A DNA stretch of 64,000 bases from Delphinapterus leucas. Taxonomy: Eukaryota; Chordata; Mammalia; Artiodactyla; Monodontidae. Both the position numbers and the translations under genes were made by a program. Below the pieces are notes generated by a model. The model made no database searches. It had not been told where the DNA came from and was given only the letters and a program-made list of their open reading frames with translations. Location: NCBI RefSeq assembly GCF_002288925.2, contig NW_022098066.1:82975133-83039132 (forward strand), in the 5' to 3' direction. Positions 34,601-46,659 of the stretch are shown here, piece by piece (the stretch's first letter is position 1; each line of letters starts with the position of its first letter).

Positions 34601-37002
34601 CCTTTCCATACATTTGGGGGAAGGGAGAGGAAAGGCTCCAATCTGGAGGTGTCAACAGTTAATGGAGGTTGTTTGGTCACCCTCCTGGACAGGAATAAGG
34701 CTTTGCAGAGAAATCCTTCTCCAAAGGGGCTGAGGAACAAATGGAAAAACAGGAAACTCAAAATGAAATTAGCAAGAAGAGAGCAGGGAGTGTAACTGTG
34801 GCCCAACCCATTTGCATCCCATGGACACCAACATTCTAGAAAGGTAATTTCATGATGGATCCACCTTAGGGCATTTCTAGGAATATTCTCAACATATAGA
34901 AAAACAAAACTCTGAAGTAAAAGTGAAAAAGCATTAGTTTTAGTTATACTAGATTCTCATCACTTTCTTCTCAAACTTTTCCCAAAGAAAGAGTCTCTCC
35001 TACTCTTTTATGCTAGTGCATAGAAGCACATGAAAAAGGATAAACATAGGAGAATGAGGCCTAAGATTCATTATGGGGTTTTTGCATAAGGAAAAAATTA
35101 AGTGAAAAAAAAATCAATTTGTTGAATCTGCAGTTCTGAACCCGTTAGGGAAATCCATTTAGTGAATAGCGAACTGCAAATTGCATTTTAACAGTAAAAA
35201 GGAAACACTAAATTTCATTATTGTGGGAAGGGGAGGTACTATTTTATACTCTGGGTTTTTATGTAATTTTTTTTTAACTCTATCTTGTATGATAAAAATT
35301 GTGAGAAACTTGGATCCAAACAGAGATATTATATATCTAACTTATCTACCTTTTTTCTGTTTTCTCTTCTCTGAGCTGTACAAATAGTTCTGTTGAGAGA
35401 AGAATGCAAATTCCCCTAATGGCTGATATTCAGGTTTTCTATGAAGTAGCCACACAATGGACGTTGCCATAGTGGTTACTGATATTCTACCAGATCCACA
35501 GTCCTTCTAATCCCTAGATGCAAATTAGCAGAGTTTTTAAAAATACTGATACCCAAACCTCACTGCAGAACTTTAGAATCAGAATTTCAATGGACTGGGT
35601 TAAGGCATTCATGTTAGATAAAAACTCACCCAGTTTTTAATTTATAATAGCATGATTTAGAACTACTCATTAGACCTACACTATTTCACACAATTATTTT
35701 TCTTCTCTCCATCTACTCCAGCATGGACTTCTTTCCCACTGGCCCTAAAGATTTTTTGATCTTTCTCTGACACTCTCATATAAATAACTTGCCTTCTCAA
35801 TTAGATTTGTCTGAAGCAATGATCATCTTGTATTCTTGTGTATCTCCCTGGGTCTTCATAAATCTGGCCCAAAGTTAATTCACTACCATGCTCTCCTACA
35901 TTCCCTGGCCTCAGATTCCAACTCAATTCATTTCTTCTGGATTTTTACTGAACATGTAGAAGGAGTAATTTTAAGAAAGGGGAGAGGTCTGAATGCCTAT
36001 GCACTTTATGCTATTATGCATATTGAAAACCTGGCCTCTGGATCTCCTTTTGGCCAATGTCCCTTTAGGGTGCCGTCTACTGTCCCCCACCTACTGCCAG
36101 CTCGTCAGTCTCTGGAAGCCCCATGCACATTAGCACAGAACTGCCCACCTGGGGCTGAGGGGAACCTGACTGCAGGCCAGTCCAGCACTCCCACCTATGA
36201 CCCAGGTTCTTACTTAGATTTTGTAATCAGTGCTCTTTTTCCTGTTTCATTTCTTCTTATTCATGTGCAGAAGTTGAGGATTAAGGGTTTTCCAAGATAA
36301 GGTTCTCCAAAAGCCAACCCAACATGCAAGTGATTCATTAACACATGATCCTGGAAGAAATAGGCAGTGGAGTTTGGGAGCGGGGAAGGGAGAATAAGGC
36401 AAAGAAACCAAGAAAGTGTGTGAGATCAGGCGAAGGACTATGTGTTCAGTGGCCTAAATGATGCTCTTCTGATGAGGAGGACCATGGATCTGGGCTTCCC
36501 TGTGGCTAAAAGGGAAGGTCAGAGGGAATATTAGGACAGAAGCTATAGGAACTCAACAGAGTTCAGAGTGCAAACAGGAGATGGAGATGGAAGGGCCATG
36601 GCAGGGTGGCAGCCCCCATGGAAAAGAGAGGAAAGACCAGACGAGGTAGCATCAGCTGTTGAGTGAACAAACGAGGAAGAGAAAAAATAGTGGGAGACTG
36701 AGCTATAATCTTAGGTAAAGAGTATAAGGAAGAAGTACACATAAGAGCCTCAGATGTGATTACCTCTGTACCCTAAGCTTGAAGGCCAGGGAATTGGCAT
36801 GCTAGTCTCCACTTGCTGAACAGCAGTTTTCTTGTGATAATCTGTTTCAGGACACTTAAGGCATTAATCTTGCTACAGACCAGACACTCATGCTTGCTGG
36901 CAGCTAAGACCTCACCCTCCAGCTTGGGAGGGTTCTTCATTCCAATGGAAGCATCCAAACCCAGCTCTGAAGATAAAACCACAGCCAACAGGATCCATTG
37001 TT

Positions 37003-37250
37003 TTGCATGATCTTACTATGACTTACTCCCGCACGCAGGAGGGTCATCAAGTAAGGAAAGTGTCCAGGAACAAGAAAGGCCATCTGAAAGTCTATGGTGA
37101 GTGGAAACCAATGGAGACATTTTTGTATTTCCTCTTTTTGATCTTCCTAACACTACCCAGTACTGGTAAGATTGCCGCGGGGCAAACATGTTCCCAAAGG
37201 CCAAAAGAAAAAGTCAAGAAAAATAAAACTGATTAAAAAAAAAAAAGTTC
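37003..37250 (+). repeat. Possible retroposed 3' end with AATAAA and poly(A)
   Basis: A 77-codon open frame (37003-37236) ends just before AATAAAACTGATTAAAAAAA. The peptide (for example RKVSRNKKGHLKVYG) is not one I recognise. The signal and tail spacing suit a processed transcript, but no duplication was found. Confidence 0.3.
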
Positions 37251-38659
37251 CTAGGTAGAAAAGACTAAGGCAAGAAAATCATGCTGGACATAGGCTGTAC
37301 TGATGGGAGGGAAGAGATTGTACAGATCAAGAAAAGTCAAAACTGAAGGAAAACCTCATGATAGAAAAGAACTGGGGAAGTCTGAAACTAGAAAAAATTT
37401 CAAATGTGCATCAATATATATTTCACATATATGTGTATCCATACTATGTGTAATACATATATATACTCAATCTAAATACAGCATGGAAAATATGATAAAA
37501 ATGCAACCACACAAGTGTTTGTGTGTATAATGGAACTCATTCATGAGGGTGTTGAGGTACTGAATGGACTGCTCTGTTATCCTCCTGATGAGCTGAATTT
37601 GGAAAAGAAAAACAAAAAGAATGAGAGAGAAGCTCTGGTGGGTGACAGGAGCTATTAGATATGGGGGGCAGGAATCACTGGGTGGAGGAGTGTGAAAATA
37701 AAGCGCATTAAAATTATCCTTTGCTGCAAAATCTCCTGTGAAGCCTGGATTCATCTCAGGCCTCCGTGGAAAGTGAGCGGGAGACACAGTGGCTGAGCCA
37801 GTGGGGTTAGGTCTTGCCTGGTAATGTGGGAAGCCAAGGACAAGAAGAGGAGAGACTAGAGGGAAGAGAAGACAACTAAATACCACAAGACCTAATGGCT
37901 CTTCTCAGGGCTACGCATCCCCTACATTCCCTGAGCACTTTCTATGAGACTCTCCATGGTGCCACAGGGGTGCTCCGTCTTACCTCACCTCCACCTGAAG
38001 ACATGGGTCTCTCCTCATTTCTCAGATGAGGTCATCGCCTGAGGGATGAGCACCAGGCAGCCCCAGGCTCCAGTGCAGATGTGGAGAGAGGTGGAGGGTA
38101 AGATGAACACGTCCCAGGAGAAATGGGTGTGAGGGTTTGGAAGCTCTTTTAAGAAAATCTGAGCAGAGGTGGATCCCAAGAAGAAGAAAACTGAGGACAT
38201 GGCCATGGAGATGAGTGAAGATGATGAATTAAATGGAGTTTCATAAAATAGACAGATCAGTACACCTCATGGGTGAGGGTGGCCCTTTATTTTAAAAAGA
38301 GGGGAAAAAAGGAAAATAACATGGATATGAAAACTAAAGTGGAGGCTGAGTTGTGTGGCCAGGGTTTACATTGCTACAGAATGTTACTAATACACTGTTA
38401 CTGAGAGCACCTAGGAGGGGAAAATTGACTTGAGGGTGGATGTTGAAAAGAGAGGAAAATACTGGCCAACCTATCTTTCTGAGGAAGCAAGGGAAGACGG
38501 GTCCCAGAGAAAGTGGGGATCAAAAAAGTGCTCTACCTCAGAGGAAACAACACATGTGCGATCATTTTGTAAGTGTTAAAGCACCAGAAAGACACAATGG
38601 TTAGATGTTATATATACATAGTTGTTATCAAACCATTTTTACTGATCAGGCTTTCTGGA

Positions 38660-38870
38660 CATCATGTTGCTTAATATTCCCAACAACCATGGAATGGGGA
38701 TATAATTTTTCAAGAGTTCAGATGAGGGATGTGAGATGTGAATACCTAAGGAGATAAATAACTTGGCCCAGTGAAACAATCAGGAGTTTGCAAACCCAGG
38801 GCCTGAGGCAGAGCTGGTCCTAAATCCCAGGCTCTTGCTCACCTCACTCTGGTAGAGCATCACAGATTTC
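38660..38870 (-). mobile_element. MIR SINE relic
   Basis: ATAAATAACTTGGCCCAGTG, then CTGGTCCTAAATCCCAGGCT, is the inverted MIR core. Confidence 0.55.
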
Positions 38871-40059
38871 AACCAGACCTACAGGGGGTGTGGGAAAGGC
38901 CCCATTGCCCCCTCCACCCTCAACCCTGAGACAACTAGAGCTTCCTAATCCCCTTTTATTTTTTACCTAGGAAGAGTGGTCCTTGGCTTCCAGAATCAGG
39001 GTTGGCAGTAAAGCCCCAGATGGTGGAGGAAAGACCGAGTGTGGCTTTGCTGTGCCCACAATTGAAATGCTGGTCCAGCTACAGTTGTAGATAATTGGTC
39101 ATGTGGGTGCTTTTCTGCAGCTGTGCTTGTGAAGTTTGTACCCCTGGGCCTTGGAAACTCAAAGGCCTTTGGTGACAGTCCTCCCAGGTGTCACCTGAAA
39201 GGAAAAGAGGGTTCAGTAGGACCAATCCAAGTTTTCATGAGCTAATCCCTCCCAGAACACCCATTTCTGATGTCCCTGCCTATGAATGAAACCACCCAAT
39301 AACCCAGACAATAAAGGCAGACATCACGTACATGAAGGAGATGTCATTTTTATGGCTGTGCCTGGGGATGCTGAGATGGCAGGTGCTAGGCTGCAACATC
39401 CTTGAAATGAAAAATCACCCACTTGAATCTAGAGGGTTTTGGATGGCATATGAGGTCACGCCTATTATTCAGCTATTAGCCTTAGTCCTGTAGCCTAGAG
39501 AGAAGGCTCTAAACAGGCCTCAAGGCATGGGGGAGAAAGAGTTGTTGATATCTACCCACAAGAATAAAAGAAAAGGGGAAGAAGTATGGCCTAAAGCCTT
39601 CAGGTACCAATAGAAAAAGAAATTGAGAATCTACAGTATATGGACCAAGTTAATAGAATGTTTCACAGTTCTGGAACCTTTCGAACTTCCTTACATTTAA
39701 TTTTTGTCTACCTTTCCACTCACCCATACATGTGTATATTCTATTGTCACATGAGGCAGAGTGGGGACGGATGCTATTAGCAGATAGAAGTAGTGTAGTA
39801 GAGGCCTGAATCCCTCATTGGAAGCTTAGGTACAGAAGTGCTGCAGAATCAGAATTTGTGTTTCTTTAGATTGATGATACAACGCACACTCCTTATGTTA
39901 CACACCCCTCCAGTGGGGTCTGGAAAGTGCTCCTAATCAAATATTTTGATGTTTCTCCTGTGAAATGAACACATATTCTCAGAATGTGGGCTAACCAAAG
40001 GTATGAAGTACCCTCATCCAGTCCAGGTCAGTCTCAGGTGGGGTCATGGCCCACAGGAC

Positions 40060-40565
40060 CTGCTCCACATTGCTGTGCCCCCCCCACTTCCCCCCATATA
40101 GCCTCATCCTCAGCGAGGTTTGTTTAACTGTTTCTTTAAAGTGTCTCTCATATATCTGTTACCACTTAGTCTTCCAGAGAGCATCCATGTCTGACTCTCA
40201 TCAACGATTCATCCAGTCTCCTTCTAACTGCTCTCTCTGATTCTGTCCTCTCCACACTACCAAAGGTCACCTGTCTTATTACCCCCAAATCCTGTTTCAT
40301 CACATGCTCCTCGGCTTGTGGAAATTCATCCTCCCTCCTCTACTACACAGACTCTAAACTCCTCACCTGCCTTTGTAGTCCTCCTGTCTTCTGCTCCTCT
40401 TTCTTCTGCAATATCACTTCCCACAACTCCCTTCTACAAATCCTCCTGGACTCGGCTGGCCCCTCCCTGACCCCAGCCCTGCACCAGGAGCCTCTCTGAG
40501 CTTCCAGGGCTTTTTCCACAAGCACTTCTCCAAGCCCAGCGTGCCCTTCCTATTTCTTCCAGGCA
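40060..40565 (+). mobile_element. L2-like LINE fragment
   Basis: ACTCTAAACTCCTCACCTGC and the C/T-rich downstream sequence follow the sense L2 3' region. Confidence 0.45.
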
Positions 40566-41639
40566 GAGTTCATTAATCATTAATCATCAATTTTAGGACA
40601 CTTAATCAGATTTTATGATAATTCACATTGGGCTGAAGGGTAAGACCTCTTAACAAATCTGGTGGGTGAAAGAACTGTCAAAACCTGGTGTCCCCATTCT
40701 CCAATGTGATTTTGAATCAATGTCTAGGATTATTTTTAATTCTCACTGCGTAATTTCATCATGTAACTTTATTTGTCTACCTATGCTTGGAATATTCTTT
40801 GCATTTGCATGGGAAAAGGACAAAACATTTTATCAAACATCGACAGTACTGACCAATATTATTACTGTGTGGGGAAGCCTCCAATAGAAGGTCAAGTTGT
40901 AATTTAAAAATCAAGTATTTGTATGGTTTCTATAGGGTTTCTCCTTGTGCAGAGAGGATGGGGGCAGACCCAACAACCTGTGCCCATGCTGCTGCATCAC
41001 AGCTAGCCACACTGTCCTCATGTTATCATCAGAACCCAGACACAGGTGGATCTGTGTATCAGTTACATGTTCCATTCATTCCTCTCAGCCCATCTGTGTG
41101 GGGGAATTTGGCCTTTCCTGGCCCATTGTGAATGATGGCCTGGCAGGGCTGTGCCATATCACACACATCTCACTTCTGAGACGTGTGTCTGAGAATTTCT
41201 TCTCCTCCTCATGGAAACTCAGACCCGGCTGTTGGTGTTTCTGAGATAGAGCTCTGCACCTTTTTAAGGGCACCAGCACAGCCAAACTCAAGGCCTCCCT
41301 GGACCCTGAGTGAGAGCAGATAATTCTGGGGGCAGGAGGCGCTGAGAGACATGGACCTCTCACCCCTTGCTGATTTTCCACGGAGAGCCTCGTGGAGCTG
41401 TGGCTTCGCCTGGAGGGGCTGGATGAGCAGCCGGCTCTGCTCACGGGACAAAGTGCACTGATGGATTAGGAGCTGGCAGATCTGAGCGAGGGACCACAGG
41501 AGTGCTCTGCGCCAGTCTGGCAACTTTGTGTTTAAGATTCAGATAGTTTCAAATCATTTGGTTCAGGGCAAAAAGGAAAACGTGAGCAACATCCTCTCTT
41601 AGTCGCTGACGGGTCCAACTGCTGAGAGGAGCGAACAGA

Positions 41640-41870
41640 GCCTGAGCCAGGGAGTCAGGCCAAGGAGAGGCCAGTGTCCCACAGCCCAGTGGCGGGGAGT
41701 CTTGGGCAAGTGAAGGGACCTTGCTGAGCCTCAGTGCCCTCGGCTCTACCATGAGATAACACACCTACCTGAGAGTGTCCCCCGAGGACTGAATGGGTTA
41801 TGGCTCACATGGAGCTTGCTTAGTAAGGTGCATGGTACACAACAGGTGCACAATAACCACGTGTTCCATT
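41640..41870 (+). mobile_element. MIR SINE relic
   Basis: CTTGGGCAAGTGAAGGGACC, GCCTCAGTGCCCTCGGCTCT and the end GGTGCATGGTACACAACAGG match sense MIR. Confidence 0.7.
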
Positions 41871-42821
41871 TCTGGTTTGTGAACTACTATAATCCTGAGA
41901 AAGCCTTTGCTTCTCTGTACCTCAGGGAGGAACGGGAAACAGGAAAGAAGATGGTCCCAATGTGAAAAGGCACACACTGAACAAAAATGATTTTTCATGG
42001 CCAATTTAATTATAAAAGAAGACAGATATAGTCCGATACACAATGGGGTTTCTTCTACTTTTTCAAGATGATTTTATGAGTAATGCTTCTAACAATCCAA
42101 ATGCTTCTCATAGAAGAAAAGTCAAAAACATAACCCGAGAAGTAATGCAAACCAGGTTTTAATCTACACACCCTATGAACTGCTGCCCAAGGGGAACTTG
42201 CTCATAAATTAGGCCAATAACCCCATCAGGTGTACAGGTTGTGGATAGTTTCCATGAGATTATACCACTGAGACTACACACATGATTGAAACTATAACCC
42301 ACACATGGAAGGCTCATTGTTGCTACACAAAGGAGGAGAACCATGGCTATTTCTGAAGGATGGGACACCAGAGACAGATCTTTGGCTTCCTGGAAATCAC
42401 AGGGCATGGACAGGATTTTATATTCAGGATCTGGTATGCAAATGCTTCAGAGGGAGTTAGGCAGCCCAGGGAAAAAACCTGGAGCTGGTGAATAATATAA
42501 CAGACACTGCAAATATGGAGCAGACTGAAAACGTGTGGAAAGCCAGAGACTTTGTAAGAAACTTCAAGAAATAAAATTATCAACATAATTTCATGAGTAT
42601 GAGGATCCTTATCTTGAAAAAAAGAGGTCTGTTACACAAATTCCTGCAGGTGAGACGGTGGCAGCCAAGATCCTGCCCTTACCCCTCTGCTTCCCCTCTC
42701 TAGCCTGACTTGATACCGAATGCCTGCACTGGTGAGGGGGGTCCAGGTGACAGAGGTAAGCCTGGGACAAGAAGAATGAAAAGGCACATGATGGATGCCT
42801 TTTAAAAATTAAATCCAAGAA

Positions 42822-43042
42822 GGCTTCCCTGGTGGCGCAGTGGTTGGGGTCCACCTGCTGATGCAGGGGGCGCGGGTTCGTGCCCCGGTCCGGGAGGATC
42901 CCACGTGCCGCAGAGCCGCTGGGCGCGTGAACCATGGCCACTGGGCCAGCGTGTCCAGAGCCTGTGCTCCGGGACGGGAGAGGCCACGGCAGTGAGAGGC
43001 CCACGTACTGCAAAAACAAAAAAACAAAAACAAAAAAAACAC
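42822..43042 (+). mobile_element. CHR-2 type SINE with perfect 14-bp target-site duplication
   Basis: GGCTTCCCTGGTGGCGCAGT head and a CAAAAACAAAAAAAC tail. The duplication ATTAAATCCAAGAA is at 42808-42821 and 43043-43056 without mismatch, implying a young insertion. Confidence 0.94.
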
Positions 43043-43527
43043 ATTAAATCCAAGAACGTAATTCAAATCAACATGAGTCTGAGGACCTGTTTACAGGAAT
43101 GCCACTCATAGCCTGTACTGGTTGTTGGATACAAAGAATACAGATGCTACCTCATGACCTACTAGGATCTTAATGTTCTTTATAATGGGAGTACTCACCA
43201 TTTACGTCTAGAACTGTGGAGACCTCCCTTTTATCCGATTGGAATGAGGCACTTGTGTAAGGCGTACAGGAGTCTGACAGAGGATGGCCAATAGAACCAG
43301 CCAAATCACATTCATCCAGTGAGTCCTGCTGGACTTCATTCTCTTCTACCGCCAGCAGCTCCAGACTTGAGCTTTGTGGGGTCGGGAGGACTGATGATTA
43401 AACAGCAAATATTCATGAACACGGAGTCCTGGAGGATTTTGATGGGAGGGTTAAGGGACCGGTTATGTTATGGGTTTGGTGTGCGTTGTGTTGGAGAATT
43501 TTAACCGAGGAGGTCAATAGACGAATC

Positions 43528-44085
43528 TGGACCAGCCATCTCGGTCCTTGAAATATTAAGCCAAGAATTGCAGACGAACACTTCGGGTACAAGTTCAAAG
43601 CAAAATTTACTTAAAGCATAGACACACTCTCGGAGAGAGCGCAGACTGGCTTCTGCGAAGTGAAACCAGCCCAGCTATAGGGGCGTGGGGTGTTTATAAG
43701 CGCTTTGAACCTAAGGGTAGGAGTTGGGTTAAGATCCAGTGACAAGGTCCCGTCCTGTGAGTGACGGGTTATACTGAGTGAGCATGCTTTTACCCATAAT
43801 TCCATGTTTTTACCCAAGTCCGCTAAGAAAAGCCCATAGCGGGGAGAGGGGGATTGAAACCACATGTAAATTCTATTATAATGATGACATAATGAGGTTG
43901 CGGTTATCGCTTGGCTCAAACTGTGCCTGTGTGCCTCGGGGAATTCCCCTTCGGCCAGGTGCTTCCTGCTGCTTCAGGACGTGCTGACCGCAACCTGTCC
44001 CTCAGACCCTCCTTGTTTGGCTCACATATCCTGAGTCTCCACCTCCGCCTTCCCCTGCTGCTCATCTGTAGCTAGCTGCCTAACA
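43528..44085 (-). mobile_element. ERV class I type solo LTR, antisense
   Basis: About 560 bp bounded by TGGACC and CCTAACA (TG...CA). On the minus strand TATAAA (43693-43698) is followed by an R/U5-like region. No internal proviral genes flank it, so it is a solo LTR. Confidence 0.6.
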
Positions 44086-45716
44086 GTCACAGAAAAGAAA
44101 TGGGAAGTCCCCATAAAGTGAGGTATAACAATCCTCTCCTATCTGGGGCTGGCGGGTGCTTGCAAAGGGAAAGGGAGAGAGAGGGAGGGGGAGAAAGTGA
44201 GCATGACATGCTCTGAGCACTGATCAGAAACGAGCCCAGGAGGAAGGAGACTGAACTACCCCAGTACACAGCAGTCACATCACACACGCCTTCAGAAACC
44301 GTAAAGGCAGCTTCAACTATAGCGTAAGTTTTTGGTGAAATTTACATGTAGCAGCCAAGTGAACAGGCTCTAGCAGCATAATGGGCTCCTAGAAGTCCTG
44401 TGTCTTCAAGGCCAATTTCTCTAATACTGAAATGTGACACCAATTTTTTTCTCGTTCCTTTCCTTGCCATCAAATACCTGCCAGTGTGGTAAGGCCAAAC
44501 AGGCAGAGGCAGATATGCATCTCATGCTGGTTTTAATAAAAAGGAGAGAACAGGAGACTGCAAGAAATCGGGTGGCTGATTAGTACCCCTGCATCAACTG
44601 ACTGTAGGTTACTATCATTGAGAGGGATTCATAAAGGGGCCTATACAAGTACCACAGTGAAAACAGACAACATTATTAAAAGGGACACTTTGTGGTTGTC
44701 AGAATGGAAGAAATAGGCATATTCAGCACTTTCAGATTTCCCTGCATCTGATATGACCAGATGTCACCACTGAATTAAGACCCATGTTTCTTCATAGTTA
44801 CCTAGAACAGATAAGGTCTTGGTCTTCCTCTTCCTCAAGAACAGTACAATTTCCTATGGATAAATTCAGACAGGGCCGGAAACATTAAGCAGATCATCCT
44901 GTGTATGATAATAATCCAGTATCCAATACTACCATGGGGACAAAAACATCACTAGTGGAACGATAGGATATTTTAAGAAGAATATTCCAGGAGGCCTCAG
45001 GTTGTGTCTTGTGTACCTGCCTTTGTTTGCTTTCCGGAGCCATCAGCCAAGGTCTCCCTGACCTGGTAGATCCTCACCACAGTATCCTCTTCCAAGTCTG
45101 AATAAAAAGTTAAACACATCTTTCCCACACAGATTCTGGGGAATAGCTCACCTGCATTCTAACAGAATACTGTAATATTCAGGCTTTTCTCATAATATGC
45201 TGGCTGGTTTAGCAGAATGATGGATGGAATCTACAAAACCTTGAATCAAAATGAACGTTTGTTGCTACACTGAATCTTTGGCCATTCGTGGGGTAGGGAA
45301 ATGCCAGGGCTCTGCCTTGGTTCATGGAAACATACAAACAAGGTGATGGTAGAGGTCTTCGTTTCCTGGTGCTCAGATGACTGCTTCACTAAGACAGCCA
45401 ACTTAGAGGAGACAGACACTGGGGATGACAGCAGGGACACCAGGGAAAAAACAAATCCAAAAATCCAAGCCCATTGAAAGTCTTCTGTAAACGAACCAGT
45501 GATCATTTTTAAGTGATATTTGAGCAGACCCCAGTTGTGCTAAAGCCTAGTCTGTGTCTTCACAGTGCTTTAGAATATGCATATGTTTGAATAAATGTGT
45601 GATATATATTTATATATGTTGCTATAATGATATGTTGAAGCGTTACATAAATCATGGACAGGGTCAGTGAGAGGAACTGAAACAACCTTTTTGGTGGCTA
45701 TTAAAACAAAATGTGG
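44086..45716. other. Intergenic, nothing recognised
   Basis: Non-repetitive sequence between a solo LTR and the L1 block. A minus-strand 86-codon frame at 45246-45506 has one hydrophobic segment, but no family is recognised. Confidence 0.4.
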
Positions 45717-46655
45717 AGATAGCCTAATCCACCAGAGGGCAGACAGAAGAAGCAAGAAGAACTACAATCCTGCTGCCTGTGGAACAAAAACCACATTCAC
45801 AGAAAGAGATAGACAAGATGAAAAGGCAGAGGGCTATGTACCAGATGAAGGAACAAGATAAAACCCCAGAAAAACAACTAAATGAAGTGGAATGAGGTAC
45901 GCTTCCAGAAAAAGAATTCAGAATAATGATAGTGAAAATGATCCAGGACCTCAGAAAAAGAATGGAGTAAAAGATCAAGAAGATGCAAGAAATGCTTAAC
46001 AAAGATCTAGAAGAATTAAAGAACAAACAAACAGAGGTAAACAATACAATAACTGAAATGAAAATTACACTAGAAGGAATCAATAGCAGAATAACTGAGG
46101 CAGAAGAACGCATAAGTAACCTGGAAGACAGAATGGTGGAATCCACTGCTGCGAAACAGAATAAAGAAAAAAGAAGGAAAAGAAATGAACCAGCCTAGGA
46201 GACCTCTGGGACAACATTAAATGCAACAACATTTGCATTATAGGGGTCCCAGAAGGATGAGAGAGAAGAAGGACCCGAGAAAATATTTGAAGAGATTATA
46301 GTTGAAAACTTAGCCCTAACATGGGAAGGGAAATAGCCACCCAAGTCCAGGAAGTGCAGAGAGTCCCATACAGTATAAACCCAAGGAGAAACACACTGAG
46401 ACACATAGTAATCAAATTGGCAAAAATTAAAGACAAAGAAAAATTATTGAAAGCAACAAGGGAAAAACAACAAATAACATACAAGGGAACTCCCATAAGG
46501 TTAACAGCTGATTTCTCAGCAGAAACTCTACAAAGCAGAAGGGAGTGGCATGATATATTTAAAGTGATGAAAGGGAAAAACCTACAACCAAGATTACTGT
46601 ACCCGGCTAGGATCACATTCAGATTCGATGGAGAAATCAAAAGCTTTACAGGTCT
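45717..46655 (+). mobile_element. L1 fragment: end of 5' UTR plus ORF1 remnant
   Basis: It begins GATAGCCTAATCCACCAGAG (L1 5' UTR) and carries ORF1 pieces at 45983-46198 (VNNTITEMKITLEGINSR) and from 46321 through IRLTADFSAETLQSRREW to about 46650. It then stops inside the ORF1-ORF2 junction at AAGCTTTACAG, where the 5' end of another L1 begins. Its ORF2 and 3' UTR are absent. ORF1 has at least one stop and frame change. Confidence 0.8.
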
Positions 46656-46659
46656 CAGG

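Larger units (their letters stand above)
32600..41639. other. Intergenic 9 kb with few recognisable features
   Basis: Apart from the (GA)n, MIR/L2 relics and the poly(A)-ended block listed separately, I recognise no genes. Short open frames here lack domains, splice context or conservation I can name. Confidence 0.4.

Noticed and set aside
41209..41523. Minus-strand 104-codon frame with leucine-rich peptide
   Set aside because: It looks coiled-coil-like, and 1q21 contains coiled-coil genes, but I could not match it to any family and it has no convincing splice sites.
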